From Gordionus sp. m RMFG-2023 (taxonomy: Eukaryota > Nematomorpha > Gordioida > Chordodea > Parachordodidae): a stretch of DNA of 64,000 nucleotides. Below the pieces are notes generated by a model. The model saw only the letters and a program-made list of their open reading frames with translations, ran no database searches and was not told the origin of the DNA. Positions 45,801 through 59,600 of the stretch are shown one piece after another; within the stretch, counting starts at the first letter, position 1, and every line of letters begins with the position of its first letter. The stretch covers positions 59,621,561-59,685,560 of the forward strand of contig NC_088775.1 in the NCBI RefSeq assembly GCF_954871325.1, in the 5' to 3' direction. The position numbers and the translations under genes are program-made.

Positions 45801-47635
45801 TTTAAATATACTAATTAAGCACTAAATAATGGCGAAAACATGATGTATAGTACTCCTATAGTTTTTGTTTTGGCACGTCCCCATTATTTGTTTATTTTTA
45901 TTTTTTTTGCTAATAACTTTTTATTCTTAAATTCGGCTACAAAACTGATTAAATCACTAACCTCTACTAACGAAGCACTAAAAAATGATATAAGTTTCAT
46001 TGTTAGTGCTTTCATAATTTTCTAGCCGAAATTTGATCTCTAAAAATTTCTCTAGCGTGTTACAATTTTTTCATATGATGGTTAACAAAATAAACAACGG
46101 AATTTAAATACACTAATTAAGCACTAAATAATGGCGAAAACCGGATGTTTAGTACTCCTATAGTTTTTGTTTTGGCACGTCGCCATTGTTTAATTTTGTT
46201 TTTCTCTCAATAACTTTTTATTCTTAAATTCGGCTACAAAACTGATTAAAGCACTAACCTCTACTAACGAAGCACTAAAGAATGATATAAGTTTCATCGT
46301 TAGTGCTTTCATAATTTTCTAGCCGAAATTTGATCTCTAAAAATTTCTTTAGCGTGTTACAATTTTTTTATATGATAAAATAAACAACGGATTTTAAATA
46401 CACTAATTAAGCACTAAATAATGGCGAAAACCGGATGTTTAATACTCCTATAAATTTTGTTTTGGCACGTCGCCATTGTTTAATTTTGTTTTTCTCTGAA
46501 TAACCTTTTATTCTTAAATTCGGCTACAAAACTGATTAAAGCACTAAACTCTACTAACGAAGCACTATAAAATGATATAAGTTTCATCGTTAGTGCTTTG
46601 ATAATTTTCTAGCCGAATTTTGACCTCTAAAAATTTCTTTAGCATTTTATATTTTTTCATTTGACGGTTAACAAAATTAATAACGGAATTTAAATACACT
46701 AATTAAGCACTAAATAATGGCGAAAACCGGATGTTTAGTACTCCTATAGTTTTTGTTTGGCACGTCCCCATTATTTGTTTATTTTTTTTGCTAATAACTT
46801 TTTATTCTTAAATTCGGTTACAAAACTAATTAAATCACTAACCTCTACTAACGAAGCACTAAAAAATGATATAAGTTTTCGTTAGTGCTTTCATAATTTT
46901 CTAGCCGAAATTTGACCTCTAAAAATTTCTTTAGCATTTTACAATTTTTTCATTTGACGGTTAACAAAATTAATAACGGAATTTAAATACACTAATTAAG
47001 CACTAAATAATGGCGAAAACCGGATGTTTAGTACTCCTATAGTTTTTGTTTTAGCACGTCACCATTATTTGTTTATTTTGTTTTTTTCGTGAATAACTTT
47101 TTATTCTTAAATTCGGCTACAAAACTGATTAAAGCACTAACCTCTACTAACGAAGCACTAAAGAATGATATGAGTTTCATCGTTAGTGCTTTCATATTTT
47201 TCTAGCCGAAATTTGACCTCTAAAAATTTCTTTAGCGTGTTACAATTTTTTCAAATGATGGTTAACAAAATAAATTACTGAATTTAAATATACTAATTAA
47301 GCACTAAATAATGGCGAAAACAGGATGTATTGTATTATTATAGTTTTTGTTTTGGCACGTCGCCATTATTTGTTTATTTTATTTTGTTTTTGCTAATAAC
47401 TTTTTATTCTTAAATTCGGCTACAAACTGATTGAAGCACTAACCTCTACTAACGAAGCACTAAAGAATGATATAAGTTTCATCGTTAGGGCTTCCAAAAG
47501 TTCGGCCAACTTCACGCCTAAATCGTTACGTCATAGTTTTTATTTAACTTATAACTTTTTTTTATAATGCGGTTAAGTAAATTAATAACGGAATTTAAAT
47601 ACACTAATTAAGCACTAAATAATGGCGAAAACCGG
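39835..47635 (+). repeat. Octamer higher-order repeat (about 2394 bp)
   Basis: Equivalent monomers lie at 40446, 42840 and 45541; 40446 to 42840 is 2394 bp (eight monomers). The next interval is 2701 bp because one monomer of about 305 bp is duplicated near 44630-44935. The third copy is shortened to about 2095 bp. Type B monomers (starting with a CAGGATGTATTGTATTCC variant) appear once per unit. Confidence 0.87.
40576..40614. repeat. Hairpin dyad present in type-A monomers (example)
   Basis: AAGCACTAA (40576-40584) and TTAGTGCTT (40606-40614) are exact complements separated by 21 bp that themselves contain ATGA...TCAT. The same dyad recurs in most type-A monomers; in type B the right half of the dyad is replaced. 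The point of change is also where the Gypsy element inserted and next to where the palindrome adjoins the satellite. Confidence 0.85.
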
Positions 47636-50600
47636 ATGTTTAGTACTCTTATAGTTTTTGTTTTGGCACGTCACCATTATTTGTTAATTTTTGTTTTTTT
47701 CGTGAATAACTTTTTATTCTTAAATTCGGCTACAAATCTAATTAATTCACTAACCTCTACTAACGAAGCACTAAAAAATCATATAAGTCTCATCGTTAGT
47801 GCTTTCATAATTTTCTAGCCGAAATTTGACCTCTAAAAATTTCTTTAGCATTTTACAATTTTTTTATTTGACGGTTAACAAAATTAATAACGGAATTTAA
47901 ATACACTAATTAAGCACTAAATAATGGCGAAAACCGGATGTTTAGTACTCCTATAGTTTTTGATTTGGCATGTCGCCATTATTTGTTTATTTTTGTTTTT
48001 TTCGTGAATAACTTTTTATTCTTAAATTCGGCTACAAAACTGATTAAAGCACTAACCTCTACTAACGAAGCACTAAACAATGATATAAGTTTCATCGTTA
48101 GGGCTTCCAAAAGTTCGGCCAACTTCACGCCTAAATCGTTACGTCATAGTTTTTATTTAACTTATAACTTTTTTTATAATGCGGTTAAGTAAATTAATAA
48201 CGGAATTTAAATACACTAATTAAGCACTAAATAATGACGAAAATCGGATGTTTAGTACTCCTATAGTTTTTGTTTTGGCACGTCACCATTATTTGTTTAT
48301 TTTTGTTTTTTGCTAATAACTTTTTATTCTTAAATTCGGTTACAAAACTAATTAAATCACTAACCTCTACTAACGAAGCACTAAAAAATGATATAAGTTT
48401 CATCGTTAGTGCTTTCATAATTTTCTAGCCGAAATTTGACCTCTAAAAATTTCTTTAGCATTTTACAATTTTTTCATTTGACGGTTAACAAAATTAATAA
48501 CGGAATTTAAATACACTAATTAAGCACTAAATAATGGCGAAAACCGGATGTTTAGTACTCCTATAGTTTTTGTTTTGGCACGTCACCATTATTTGTTTAT
48601 TTTGTTTTTTTCGTGAATAACTTTTTATTCTTAAATTCGGCTACAAAACTGATTAAAGCACTAACCTCTACTAACGAAGCACTAAAGAATGATATGAGTT
48701 TCATCGTTAGTGCTTTCATATTTTTCTAGCCGAAATTTGACCTCTAAAAATTTCTTTAGCGTGTTACAATTTTTTCAAATGATGGTTAACAAAATAAATT
48801 ACTGAATTTAAATATACTAATTAAGCACTAAATAATGGCGAAAACAGGATGTATTGTATTATTATAGTTTTTGTTTTGGCACGTCGCCATTATTTGTTTA
48901 TTTTATTTTGTTTTTGCTAATAACTTTTTATTCTTAAATTCGGCTACAAACTGATTGAAGCACTAACCTCTACTAACGAAGCACTAAAGAATGATATAAG
49001 TTTCATCGTTAGGGCTTCCAAAAGTTCGGCCAACTTCACGCCTAAATCGTTACGTCATAGTTTTTATTTAACTTATAACTTTTTTTTATAATGCGGTTAA
49101 GTAAATTAATAACGGAATTTAAATACACTAATTAAGCACTAAATAATGGCGAAAACCGGATGTTTAGTACTCTTATAGTTTTTGTTTTGGCACGTCACCA
49201 TTATTTGTTAATTTTTGTTTTTTTCGTGAATAACTTTTTATTCTTAAATTCGGCTACAAATCTAATTAATTCACTAACCTCTACTAACGAAGCACTAAAA
49301 AATCATATAAGTCTCATCGTTAGTGCTTTCATAATTTTCTAGCCGAAATTTGACCTCTAAAAATTTCTTTAGCATTTTACAATTTTTTTATTTGACGGTT
49401 AACAAAATTAATAACGGAATTTAAATACACTAATTAAGCACTAAATAATGGCGAAAACCGGATGTTTAGTACTCCTATAGTTTTTGTTTTAGCACGTCAC
49501 CATTATTTGTTTATTTTGTTTTTTTCGTGAATAACTTTTTATTCTTAAATTCGGCTACAAAACTGATTAAAGCACTAACCTCTACTAACGAAGCACTAAA
49601 GAATGATATGAGTTTCATCGTTAGTGCTTTCATATTTTTCTAGCCGAAATTTGACCTCTAAAAATTTCTTTAGCGTGTTACAATTTTTTCAAATGATGGT
49701 TAACAAAATAAATTACTGAATTTAAATATACTAATTAAGCACTAAATAATGGCGAAAACAGGATGTATTGTATTATTATAGTTTTTGTTTTGGCACGTCG
49801 CCATTATTTGTTTATTTTTGCTAATAACTTTTTATTCTTAAATTCGGCTACAAATCTATTAAAGCACTAAATGAAGCATGTTAGTTAATTGCTTCCAAAG
49901 TTCGGCACGTATAAATTCGGCTACATATAACTGTTATTGAACTGCACTAACTCTCTACTAACGAAGCACTAAAGAATGATATGAGTTTCATCGTTAGTGC
50001 TTTCATAATTTTCTAGCCGAAATTTGACCTCTAAAAATTTCTTTAGCGTGTTACAATTTTTTTATATGATGGTTAACAAAATAAATTACTGAATTTAAAT
50101 ATACTAATTAAGCACTAAATAATGGCGAAAACAGGATGTATTGTACTATTATAGTTTTTGTTTTGGCACGTCGCCATTATTTGTTTATTTTATTTTGTTT
50201 TTGCTAATAACTTTTTATTCTTAAATTCGGCTACAAAACTGATTGAAGCACTAACCTCTACTAACGAAGCACTAAAGAATGATATAAGTTTCATCGTTAG
50301 GGCTTCCAAAAGTTCGGCCAACTTCACGCCTAAATCGTTACGTCATAGTTTTTATTTAACTTATAACTTTTTTTATAATGCGGTTAAGTAAATTAATAAC
50401 GGAATTTAAATACACTAATTAAGCACTAAATAATGACGAAAATCGGATGTTTAGTACTCCTATAGTTTTTGTTTTGGCACGTCACCATTATTTGTTTATT
50501 TTTGTTTTTTTTGCTAATAACTTTTTATTCTTAAATTCGGTTACAAAACTAATTAAATCACTAACCTCTACTAACGAAGCACTAAAAAATGATATAAGTT

Positions 50601-53600
50601 TCATCGTTAGTGCTTTCATAATTTTCTAGCCGAAATTTGACCTCTAAAAATTTCTTTAGCATTTTACAATTTTTTCATTTGACGGTTAACAAAATTAATA
50701 ACGGAATTTAAATACACTAATTAAGCACTAAATAATGGCGAAAACCGGATGTTTAGTACTCCTATAGTTTTTGTTTTGGCACGTCACCATTATTTGTTTA
50801 TTTTGTTTTTTTCGTGAATAACTTTTTATTCTTAAATTCGGCTACAAAACTGATTAAAGCACTAACCTCTACTAACGAAGCACTAAAGAATGATATGAGT
50901 TTCATCGTTAGTGCTTTCATATTTTTCTAGCCGAAATTTGACCTCTAAAAATTTCTTTAGCGTGTTACAATTTTTTCAAATGATGGTTAACAAAATAAAT
51001 TACTGAATTTAAATATACTAATTAAGCACTAAATAATGGCGAAAACAGGATGTATTGTATTATTATAGTTTTTGTTTTGGCACGTCGCCATTATTTGTTT
51101 ATTTTATTTTGTTTTTGCTAATAACTTTTTATTCTTAAATTCGGCTACAAACTGATTGAAGCACTAACCTCTACTAACGAAGCACTAAAGAATGATATAA
51201 GTTTCATCGTTAGGGCTTCCAAAAGTTCGGCCAACTTCACGCCTAAATCGTTACGTCATAGTTTTTATTTAACTTATAACTTTTTTTTTATAATGCGGTT
51301 AAGTAAATTAATAACGGAATTTAAATACACTAATTAAGCACTAAATAATGGCGAAAACCGGATGTTTAGTACTCTTATAGTTTTTGTTTTGGCACGTCAC
51401 CATTATTTGTTAATTTTTGTTTTTTTCGTGAATAACTTTTTATTCTTAAATTCGGCTACAAATCTAATTAATTCACTAACCTCTACTAACGAAGCACTAA
51501 AAAATCATATAAGTCTCATCGTTAGTGCTTTCATAATTTTCTAGCCGAAATTTGACCTCTAAAAATTTCTTTAGCATTTTACAATTTTTTTATTTGACGG
51601 TTAACAAAATTAATAACGGAATTTAAATACACTAATTAAGCACTAAATAATGGCGAAAACCGGATGTTTAGTACTCCTATAGTTTTTGATTTGGCATGTC
51701 GCCATTATTTGTTTATTTTTGTTTTTTTCGTGAATAACTTTTTATTCTTAAATTCGGCTACAAAACTGATTAAAGCACTAACCTCTACTAACGAAGCACT
51801 AAACAATGATATAAGTTTCATCGTTAGGGCTTCCAAAAGTTCGGCCAACTTCACGCCTAAATCGTTACGTCATAGTTTTTATTTAACTTATAACTTTTTT
51901 TATAATGCGGTTAAGTAAATTAATAACGGAATTTAAATACACTAATTAAGCACTAAATAATGACGAAAATCGGATGTTTAGTACTCCTATAGTTTTTGTT
52001 TTGGCACGTCACCATTATTTGTTTATTTTTGTTTTTTTTGCTAATAACTTTTTATTCTTAAATTCGGTTACAAAACTAATTAAATCACTAACCTCTACTA
52101 ACGAAGCACTAAAAAATGATATAAGTTTCATCGTTAGTGCTTTCATAATTTTCTAGCCGAAATTTGACCTCTAAAAATTTCTTTAGCATTTTACAATTTT
52201 TTCATTTGACGGTTAACAAAATTAATAACGGAATTTAAATACACTAATTAAGCACTAAATAATGGCGAAAACCGGATGTTTAGTACTCCTATAGTTTTTG
52301 TTTTGGCACGTCACCATTATTTGTTTATTTTGTTTTTTTCGTGAATAACTTTTTATTCTTAAATTCGGCTACAAAACTGATTAAAGCACTAACCTCTACT
52401 AACGAAGCACTAAAGAATGATATGAGTTTCATCGTTAGTGCTTTCATATTTTTCTAGCCGAAATTTGACCTCTAAAAATTTCTTTAGCGTGTTACAATTT
52501 TTTCAAATGATGGTTAACAAAATAAATTACTGAATTTAAATATACTAATTAAGCACTAAATAATGGCGAAAACAGGATGTATTGTATTATTATAGTTTTT
52601 GTTTTGGCACGTCGCCATTATTTGTTTATTTTATTTTGTTTTTGCTAATAACTTTTTATTCTTAAATTCGGCTACAAACTGATTGAAGCACTAACCTCTA
52701 CTAACGAAGCACTAAAGAATGATATAAGTTTCATCGTTAGGGCTTCCAAAAGTTCGGCCAACTTCACGCCTAAATCGTTACGTCATAGTTTTTATTTAAC
52801 TTATAACTTTTTTTTTATAATGCGGTTAAGTAAATTAATAACGGAATTTAAATACACTAATTAAGCACTAAATAATGGCGAAAACCGGATGTTTAGTACT
52901 CTTATAGTTTTTGTTTTGGCACGTCACCATTATTTGTTAATTTTTGTTTTTTTCGTGAATAACTTTTTATTCTTAAATTCGGCTACAAATCTAATTAATT
53001 CACTAACCTCTACTAACGAAGCACTAAAAAATCATATAAGTTTCATCGTTAGTGCTTTCATAATTTTCTAGCCGAAATTTGACCTCTAAAAATTTCTTTA
53101 GCATTTTACAATTTTTTTATTTGACGGTTAACAAAATTAATAACGGAATTTAAATACACTAATTAAGCACTAAATAATGGCGAAAACCGGATGTTTAGTA
53201 CTCCTATAGTTTTTGATTTGGCATGTCGCCATTATTTGTTTATTTTTGTTTTTTTCGTGAATAACTTTTTATTCTTAAATTCGGCTACAAAACTGATTAA
53301 AGCACTAACCTCTACTAACGAAGCACTAAACAATGATATAAGTTTCATCGTTAGGGCTTCCAAAAGTTCGGCCAACTTCACGCCTAAATCGTTACGTCAT
53401 AGTTTTTATTTAACTTATAACTTTTTTTATAATGCGGTTAAGTAAATTAATAACGGAATTTAAATACACTAATTAAGCACTAAATAATGACGAAAATCGG
53501 ATGTTTAGTACTCCTATAGTTTTTGTTTTGGCACGTCACCATTATTTGTTTATTTTTGTTTTTTTTGCTAATAACTTTTTATTCTTAAATTCGGTTACAA

Positions 53601-56600
53601 AACTAATTAAATCACTAACCTCTACTAACGAAGCACTAAAAAATGATATAAGTTTCATCGTTAGTGCTTTCATAATTTTCTAGCCGAAATTTGACCTCTA
53701 AAAATTTCTTTAGCATTTTACAATTTTTTCATTTGACGGTTAACAAAATTAATAACGGAATTTAAATACACTAATTAAGCACTAAATAATGGCGAAAACC
53801 GGATGTTTAGTACTCCTATAGTTTTTGTTTTAGCACGTCACCATTATTTGTTTATTTTGTTTTTTTCGTGAATAACTTTTTATTCTTAAATTCGGCTACA
53901 AAACTGATTAAAGCACTAACCTCTACTAACGAAGCACTAAAGAATGATATGAGTTTCATCGTTAGTGCTTTCATATTTTTCTAGCCGAAATTTGACCTCT
54001 AAAAATTTCTTTAGCGTGTTACAATTTTTTCAAATGATGGTTAACAAAATAAATTACTGAATTTAAATATACTAATTAAGCACTAAATAATGGCGAAAAC
54101 AGGATGTATTGTATTATTATAGTTTTTGTTTTGGCACGTCGCCATTATTTGTTTATTTTATTTTGTTTTTGCTAATAACTTTTTATTCTTAAATTCGGCT
54201 ACAAACTGATTGAAGCACTAACCTCTACTAACGAAGCACTAAAGAATGATATAAGTTTCATCGTTAGGGCTTCCAAAAGTTCGGCCAACTTCACGCCTAA
54301 ATCGTTACGTCATAGTTTTTATTTAACTTATAACTTTTTTTTATAATGCGGTTAAGTAAATTAATAACGGAATTTAAATACACTAATTAAGCACTAAATA
54401 ATGGCGAAAACCGGATGTTTAGTACTCTTATAGTTTTTGTTTTGGCACGTCACCATTATTTGTTAATTTTTGTTTTTTTCGTGAATAACTTTTTATTCTT
54501 AAATTCGGCTACAAATCTAATTAATTCACTAACCTCTACTAACGAAGCACTAAAAAATCATATAAGTCTCATCGTTAGTGCTTTCATAATTTTCTAGCCG
54601 AAATTTGACCTCTAAAAATTTCTTTAGCATTTTACAATTTTTTTATTTGACGGTTAACAAAATTAATAACGGAATTTAAATACACTAATTAAGCACTAAA
54701 TAATGGCGAAAACCGGATGTTTAGTACTCCTATAGTTTTTGATTTGGCATGTCGCCATTATTTGTTTATTTTTGTTTTTTTCGTGAATAACTTTTTATTC
54801 TTAAATTCGGCTACAAAACTGATTAAAGCACTAACCTCTACTAACGAAGCACTAAACAATGATATAAGTTTCATCGTTAGGGCTTCCAAAAGTTCGGCCA
54901 ACTTCACGCCTAAATCGTTACGTCATAGTTTTTATTTAACTTATAACTTTTTTTATAATGCGGTTAAGTAAATTAATAACGGAATTTAAATACACTAATT
55001 AAGCACTAAATAATGACGAAAATCGGATGTTTAGTACTCCTATAGTTTTTGTTTTGGCACGTCACCATTATTTGTTTATTTTTGTTTTTTTTGCTAATAA
55101 CTTTTTATTCTTAAATTCGGTTACAAAACTAATTAAATCACTAACCTCTACTAACGAAGCACTAAAAAATGATATAAGTTTCATCGTTAGTGCTTTCATA
55201 ATTTTCTAGCCGAAATTTGACCTCTAAAAATTTCTTTAGCATTTTACAATTTTTTCATTTGACGGTTAACAAAATTAATAACGGAATTTAAATACACTAA
55301 TTAAGCACTAAATAATGGCGAAAACCGGATGTTTAGTACTCCTATAGTTTTTGTTTTGGCACGTCACCATTATTTGTTTATTTTGTTTTTTTCGTGAATA
55401 ACTTTTTATTCTTAAATTCGGCTACAAAACTGATTAAAGCACTAACCTCTACTAACGAAGCACTAAAGAATGATATGAGTTTCATCGTTAGTGCTTTCAT
55501 ATTTTTCTAGCCGAAATTTGACCTCTAAAAATTTCTTTAGCGTGTTACAATTTTTTCAAATGATGGTTAACAAAATAAATTACTGAATTTAAATATACTA
55601 ATTAAGCACTAAATAATGGCGAAAACAGGATGTATTGTATTATTATAGTTTTTGTTTTGGCACGTCGCCATTATTTGTTTATTTTATTTTGTTTTTGCTA
55701 ATAACTTTTTATTCTTAAATTCGGCTACAAACTGATTGAAGCACTAACCTCTACTAACGAAGCACTAAAGAATGATATAAGTTTCATCGTTAGGGCTTCC
55801 AAAAGTTCGGCCAACTTCACGCCTAAATCGTTACGTCATAGTTTTTATTTAACTTATAACTTTTTTTTATAATGCGGTTAAGTAAATTAATAACGGAATT
55901 TAAATACACTAATTAAGCACTAAATAAGTGGCGAAAACCGGATGTTTAGTACTCCTATAGTTTTTGTTTTGGCACGTCACCATTATTTGTTTAATTTTTG
56001 TTTTTTTTCGTGAATAACTTTTTATTCTTAAATTCGGCTACAAAACTGATTAAAGCACTAACCTCTACTAACGAAGCACTAAACAATGATATAAGTTTCA
56101 TCGTTAGGGCTTCCAAAAGTTCGGCCAACTTCACGCCTAAATCGTTACGTCATAGTTTTTATTTAACTTATAACTTTTTTTATAATGCGGTTAAGTAAAT
56201 TAATAACGGAATTTAAATACACTAATTAAGCACTAAATAATGACGAAAATCGGATGTTTAGTACTCCTATAGTTTTTGTTTTGGCACGTCACCATTATTT
56301 GTTTATTTTTGTTTTTTTTGCTAATAACTTTTTATTCTTAAATTCGGTTACAAAACTAATTAAATCACTAACCTCTACTAACGAAGCACTAAAAAATGAT
56401 ATAAGTTTCATCGTTAGTGCTTTCATAATTTTCTAGCCGAAATTTGACCTCTAAAAATTTCTTTAGCATTTTACAATTTTTTCATTTGACGGTTAACAAA
56501 ATTAATAACGGAATTTAAATACACTAATTAAGCACTAAATAATGGCGAAAACCGGATGTTTAGTACTCCTATAGTTTTTGTTTTGGCACGTCACCATTAT

Positions 56601-59600
56601 TTGTTTATTTTGTTTTTTTCGTGAATAACTTTTTATTCTTAAATTCGGCTACAAAACTGATTAAAGCACTAACCTCTACTAACGAAGCACTAAAGAATGA
56701 TATGAGTTTCATCGTTAGTGCTTTCATATTTTTCTAGCCGAAATTTGACCTCTAAAAATTTCTTTAGCGTGTTACAATTTTTTCAAATGATGGTTAACAA
56801 AATAAATTACTGAATTTAAATATACTAATTAAGCACTAAATAATGGCGAAAACAGGATGTATTGTATTATTATAGTTTTTGTTTTGGCACGTCGCCATTA
56901 TTTGTTTATTTTATTTTGTTTTTGCTAATAACTTTTTATTCTTAAATTCGGCTACAAACTGATTGAAGCACTAACCTCTACTAACGAAGCACTAAAGAAT
57001 GATATAAGTTTCATCGTTAGGGCTTCCAAAAGTTCGGCCAACTTCACGCCTAAATCGTTACGTCATAGTTTTTATTTAACTTATAACTTTTTTTTTATAA
57101 TGCGGTTAAGTAAATTAATAACGGAATTTAAATACACTAATTAAGCACTAAATAATGGCGAAAACCGGATGTTTAGTACTCTTATAGTTTTTGTTTTGGC
57201 ACGTCACCATTATTTGTTAATTTTTGTTTTTTTCGTGAATAACTTTTTATTCTTAAATTCGGCTACAAATCTAATTAATTCACTAACCTCTACTAACGAA
57301 GCACTAAAAAATCATATAAGTCTCATCGTTAGTGCTTTCATAATTTTCTAGCCGAAATTTGACCTCTAAAAATTTCTTTAGCATTTTACAATTTTTTTAT
57401 TTGACGGTTAACAAAATTAATAACGGAATTTAAATACACTAATTAAGCACTAAATAATGGCGAAAACCGGATGTTTAGTACTCCTATAGTTTTTGATTTG
57501 GCATGTCGCCATTATTTGTTTATTTTTGTTTTTTTCGTGAATAACTTTTTATTCTTAAATTCGGCTACAAAACTGATTAAAGCACTAACCTCTACTAACG
57601 AAGCACTAAACAATGATATAAGTTTCATCGTTAGGGCTTCCAAAAGTTCGGCCAACTTCACGCCTAAATCGTTACGTCATAGTTTTTATTTAACTTATAA
57701 CTTTTTTTATAATGCGGTTAAGTAAATTAATAACGGAATTTAAATACACTAATTAAGCACTAAATAATGACGAAAATCGGATGTTTAGTACTCCTATAGT
57801 TTTTGTTTTGGCACGTCACCATTATTTGTTTATTTTTGTTTTTTTTGCTAATAACTTTTTATTCTTAAATTCGGTTACAAAACTAATTAAATCACTAACC
57901 TCTACTAACGAAGCACTAAAAAATGATATAAGTTTCATCGTTAGTGCTTTCATAATTTTCTAGCCGAAATTTGACCTCTAAAAATTTCTTTAGCATTTTA
58001 CAATTTTTTCATTTGACGGTTAACAAAATTAATAACGGAATTTAAATACACTAATTAAGCACTAAATAATGGCGAAAACCGGATGTTTAGTACTCCTATA
58101 GTTTTTGTTTTAGCACGTCACCATTATTTGTTTATTTTGTTTTTTTCGTGAATAACTTTTTATTCTTAAATTCGGCTACAAAACTGATTAAAGCACTAAC
58201 CTCTACTAACGAAGCACTAAAGAATGATATGAGTTTCATCGTTAGTGCTTTCATATTTTTCTAGCCGAAATTTGACCTCTAAAAATTTCTTTAGCGTGTT
58301 ACAATTTTTTCAAATGATGGTTAACAAAATAAATTACTGAATTTAAATATACTAATTAAGCACTAAATAATGGCGAAAACAGGATGTATTGTATTATTAT
58401 AGTTTTTGTTTTGGCACGTCGCCATTATTTGTTTATTTTATTTTGTTTTTGCTAATAACTTTTTATTCTTAAATTCGGCTACAAACTGATTGAAGCACTA
58501 ACCTCTACTAACGAAGCACTAAAGAATGATATAAGTTTCATCGTTAGGGCTTCCAAAAGTTCGGCCAACTTCACGCCTAAATCGTTACGTCATAGTTTTT
58601 ATTTAACTTATAACTTTTTTTTATAATGCGGTTAAGTAAATTAATAACGGAATTTAAATACACTAATTAAGCACTAAATAATGGCGAAAACCGGATGTTT
58701 AGTACTCTTATAGTTTTTGTTTTGGCACGTCACCATTATTTGTTAATTTTTGTTTTTTTCGTGAATAACTTTTTATTCTTAAATTCGGCTACAAATCTAA
58801 TTAATTCACTAACCTCTACTAACGAAGCACTAAAAAATCATATAAGTCTCATCGTTAGTGCTTTCATAATTTTCTAGCCGAAATTTGACCTCTAAAAATT
58901 TCTTTAGCATTTTACAATTTTTTTATTTGACGGTTAACATAATTAATAACGGAATTTAAATACACTAATTAAGCACTAAATAATGGCGAAAACCGGATGT
59001 TTAGTACTCCTATAGTTTTTGATTTGGCATGTCGCCATTATTTGTTTATTTTTGTTTTTTTCGTGAATAACTTTTTATTCTTAAATTCGGCTACAAAACT
59101 GATTAAAGCACTAACCTCTACTAACGAAGCACTAAACAATGATATAAGTTTCATCGTTAGGGCTTCCAAAAGTTCGGCCAACTTCACGCCTAAATCGTTA
59201 CGTCATAGTTTTTATTTAACTTATAACTTTTTTTATAATGCGGTTAAGTAAATTAATAACGGAATTTAAATACACTAATTAAGCACTAAATAATGACGAA
59301 AATCGGATGTTTAGTACTCCTATAGTTTTTGTTTTGGCACGTCACCATTATTTGTTTATTTTTGTTTTTTTTGCTAATAACTTTTTATTCTTAAATTCGG
59401 TTACAAAACTAATTAAATCACTAACCTCTACTAACGAAGCACTAAAAAATGATATAAGTTTCATCGTTAGTGCTTTCATAATTTTCTAGCCGAAATTTGA
59501 CCTCTAAAAATTTCTTTAGCATTTTACAATTTTTTCATTTGACGGTTAACAAAATTAATAACGGAATTTAAATACACTAATTAAGCACTAAATAATGGCG

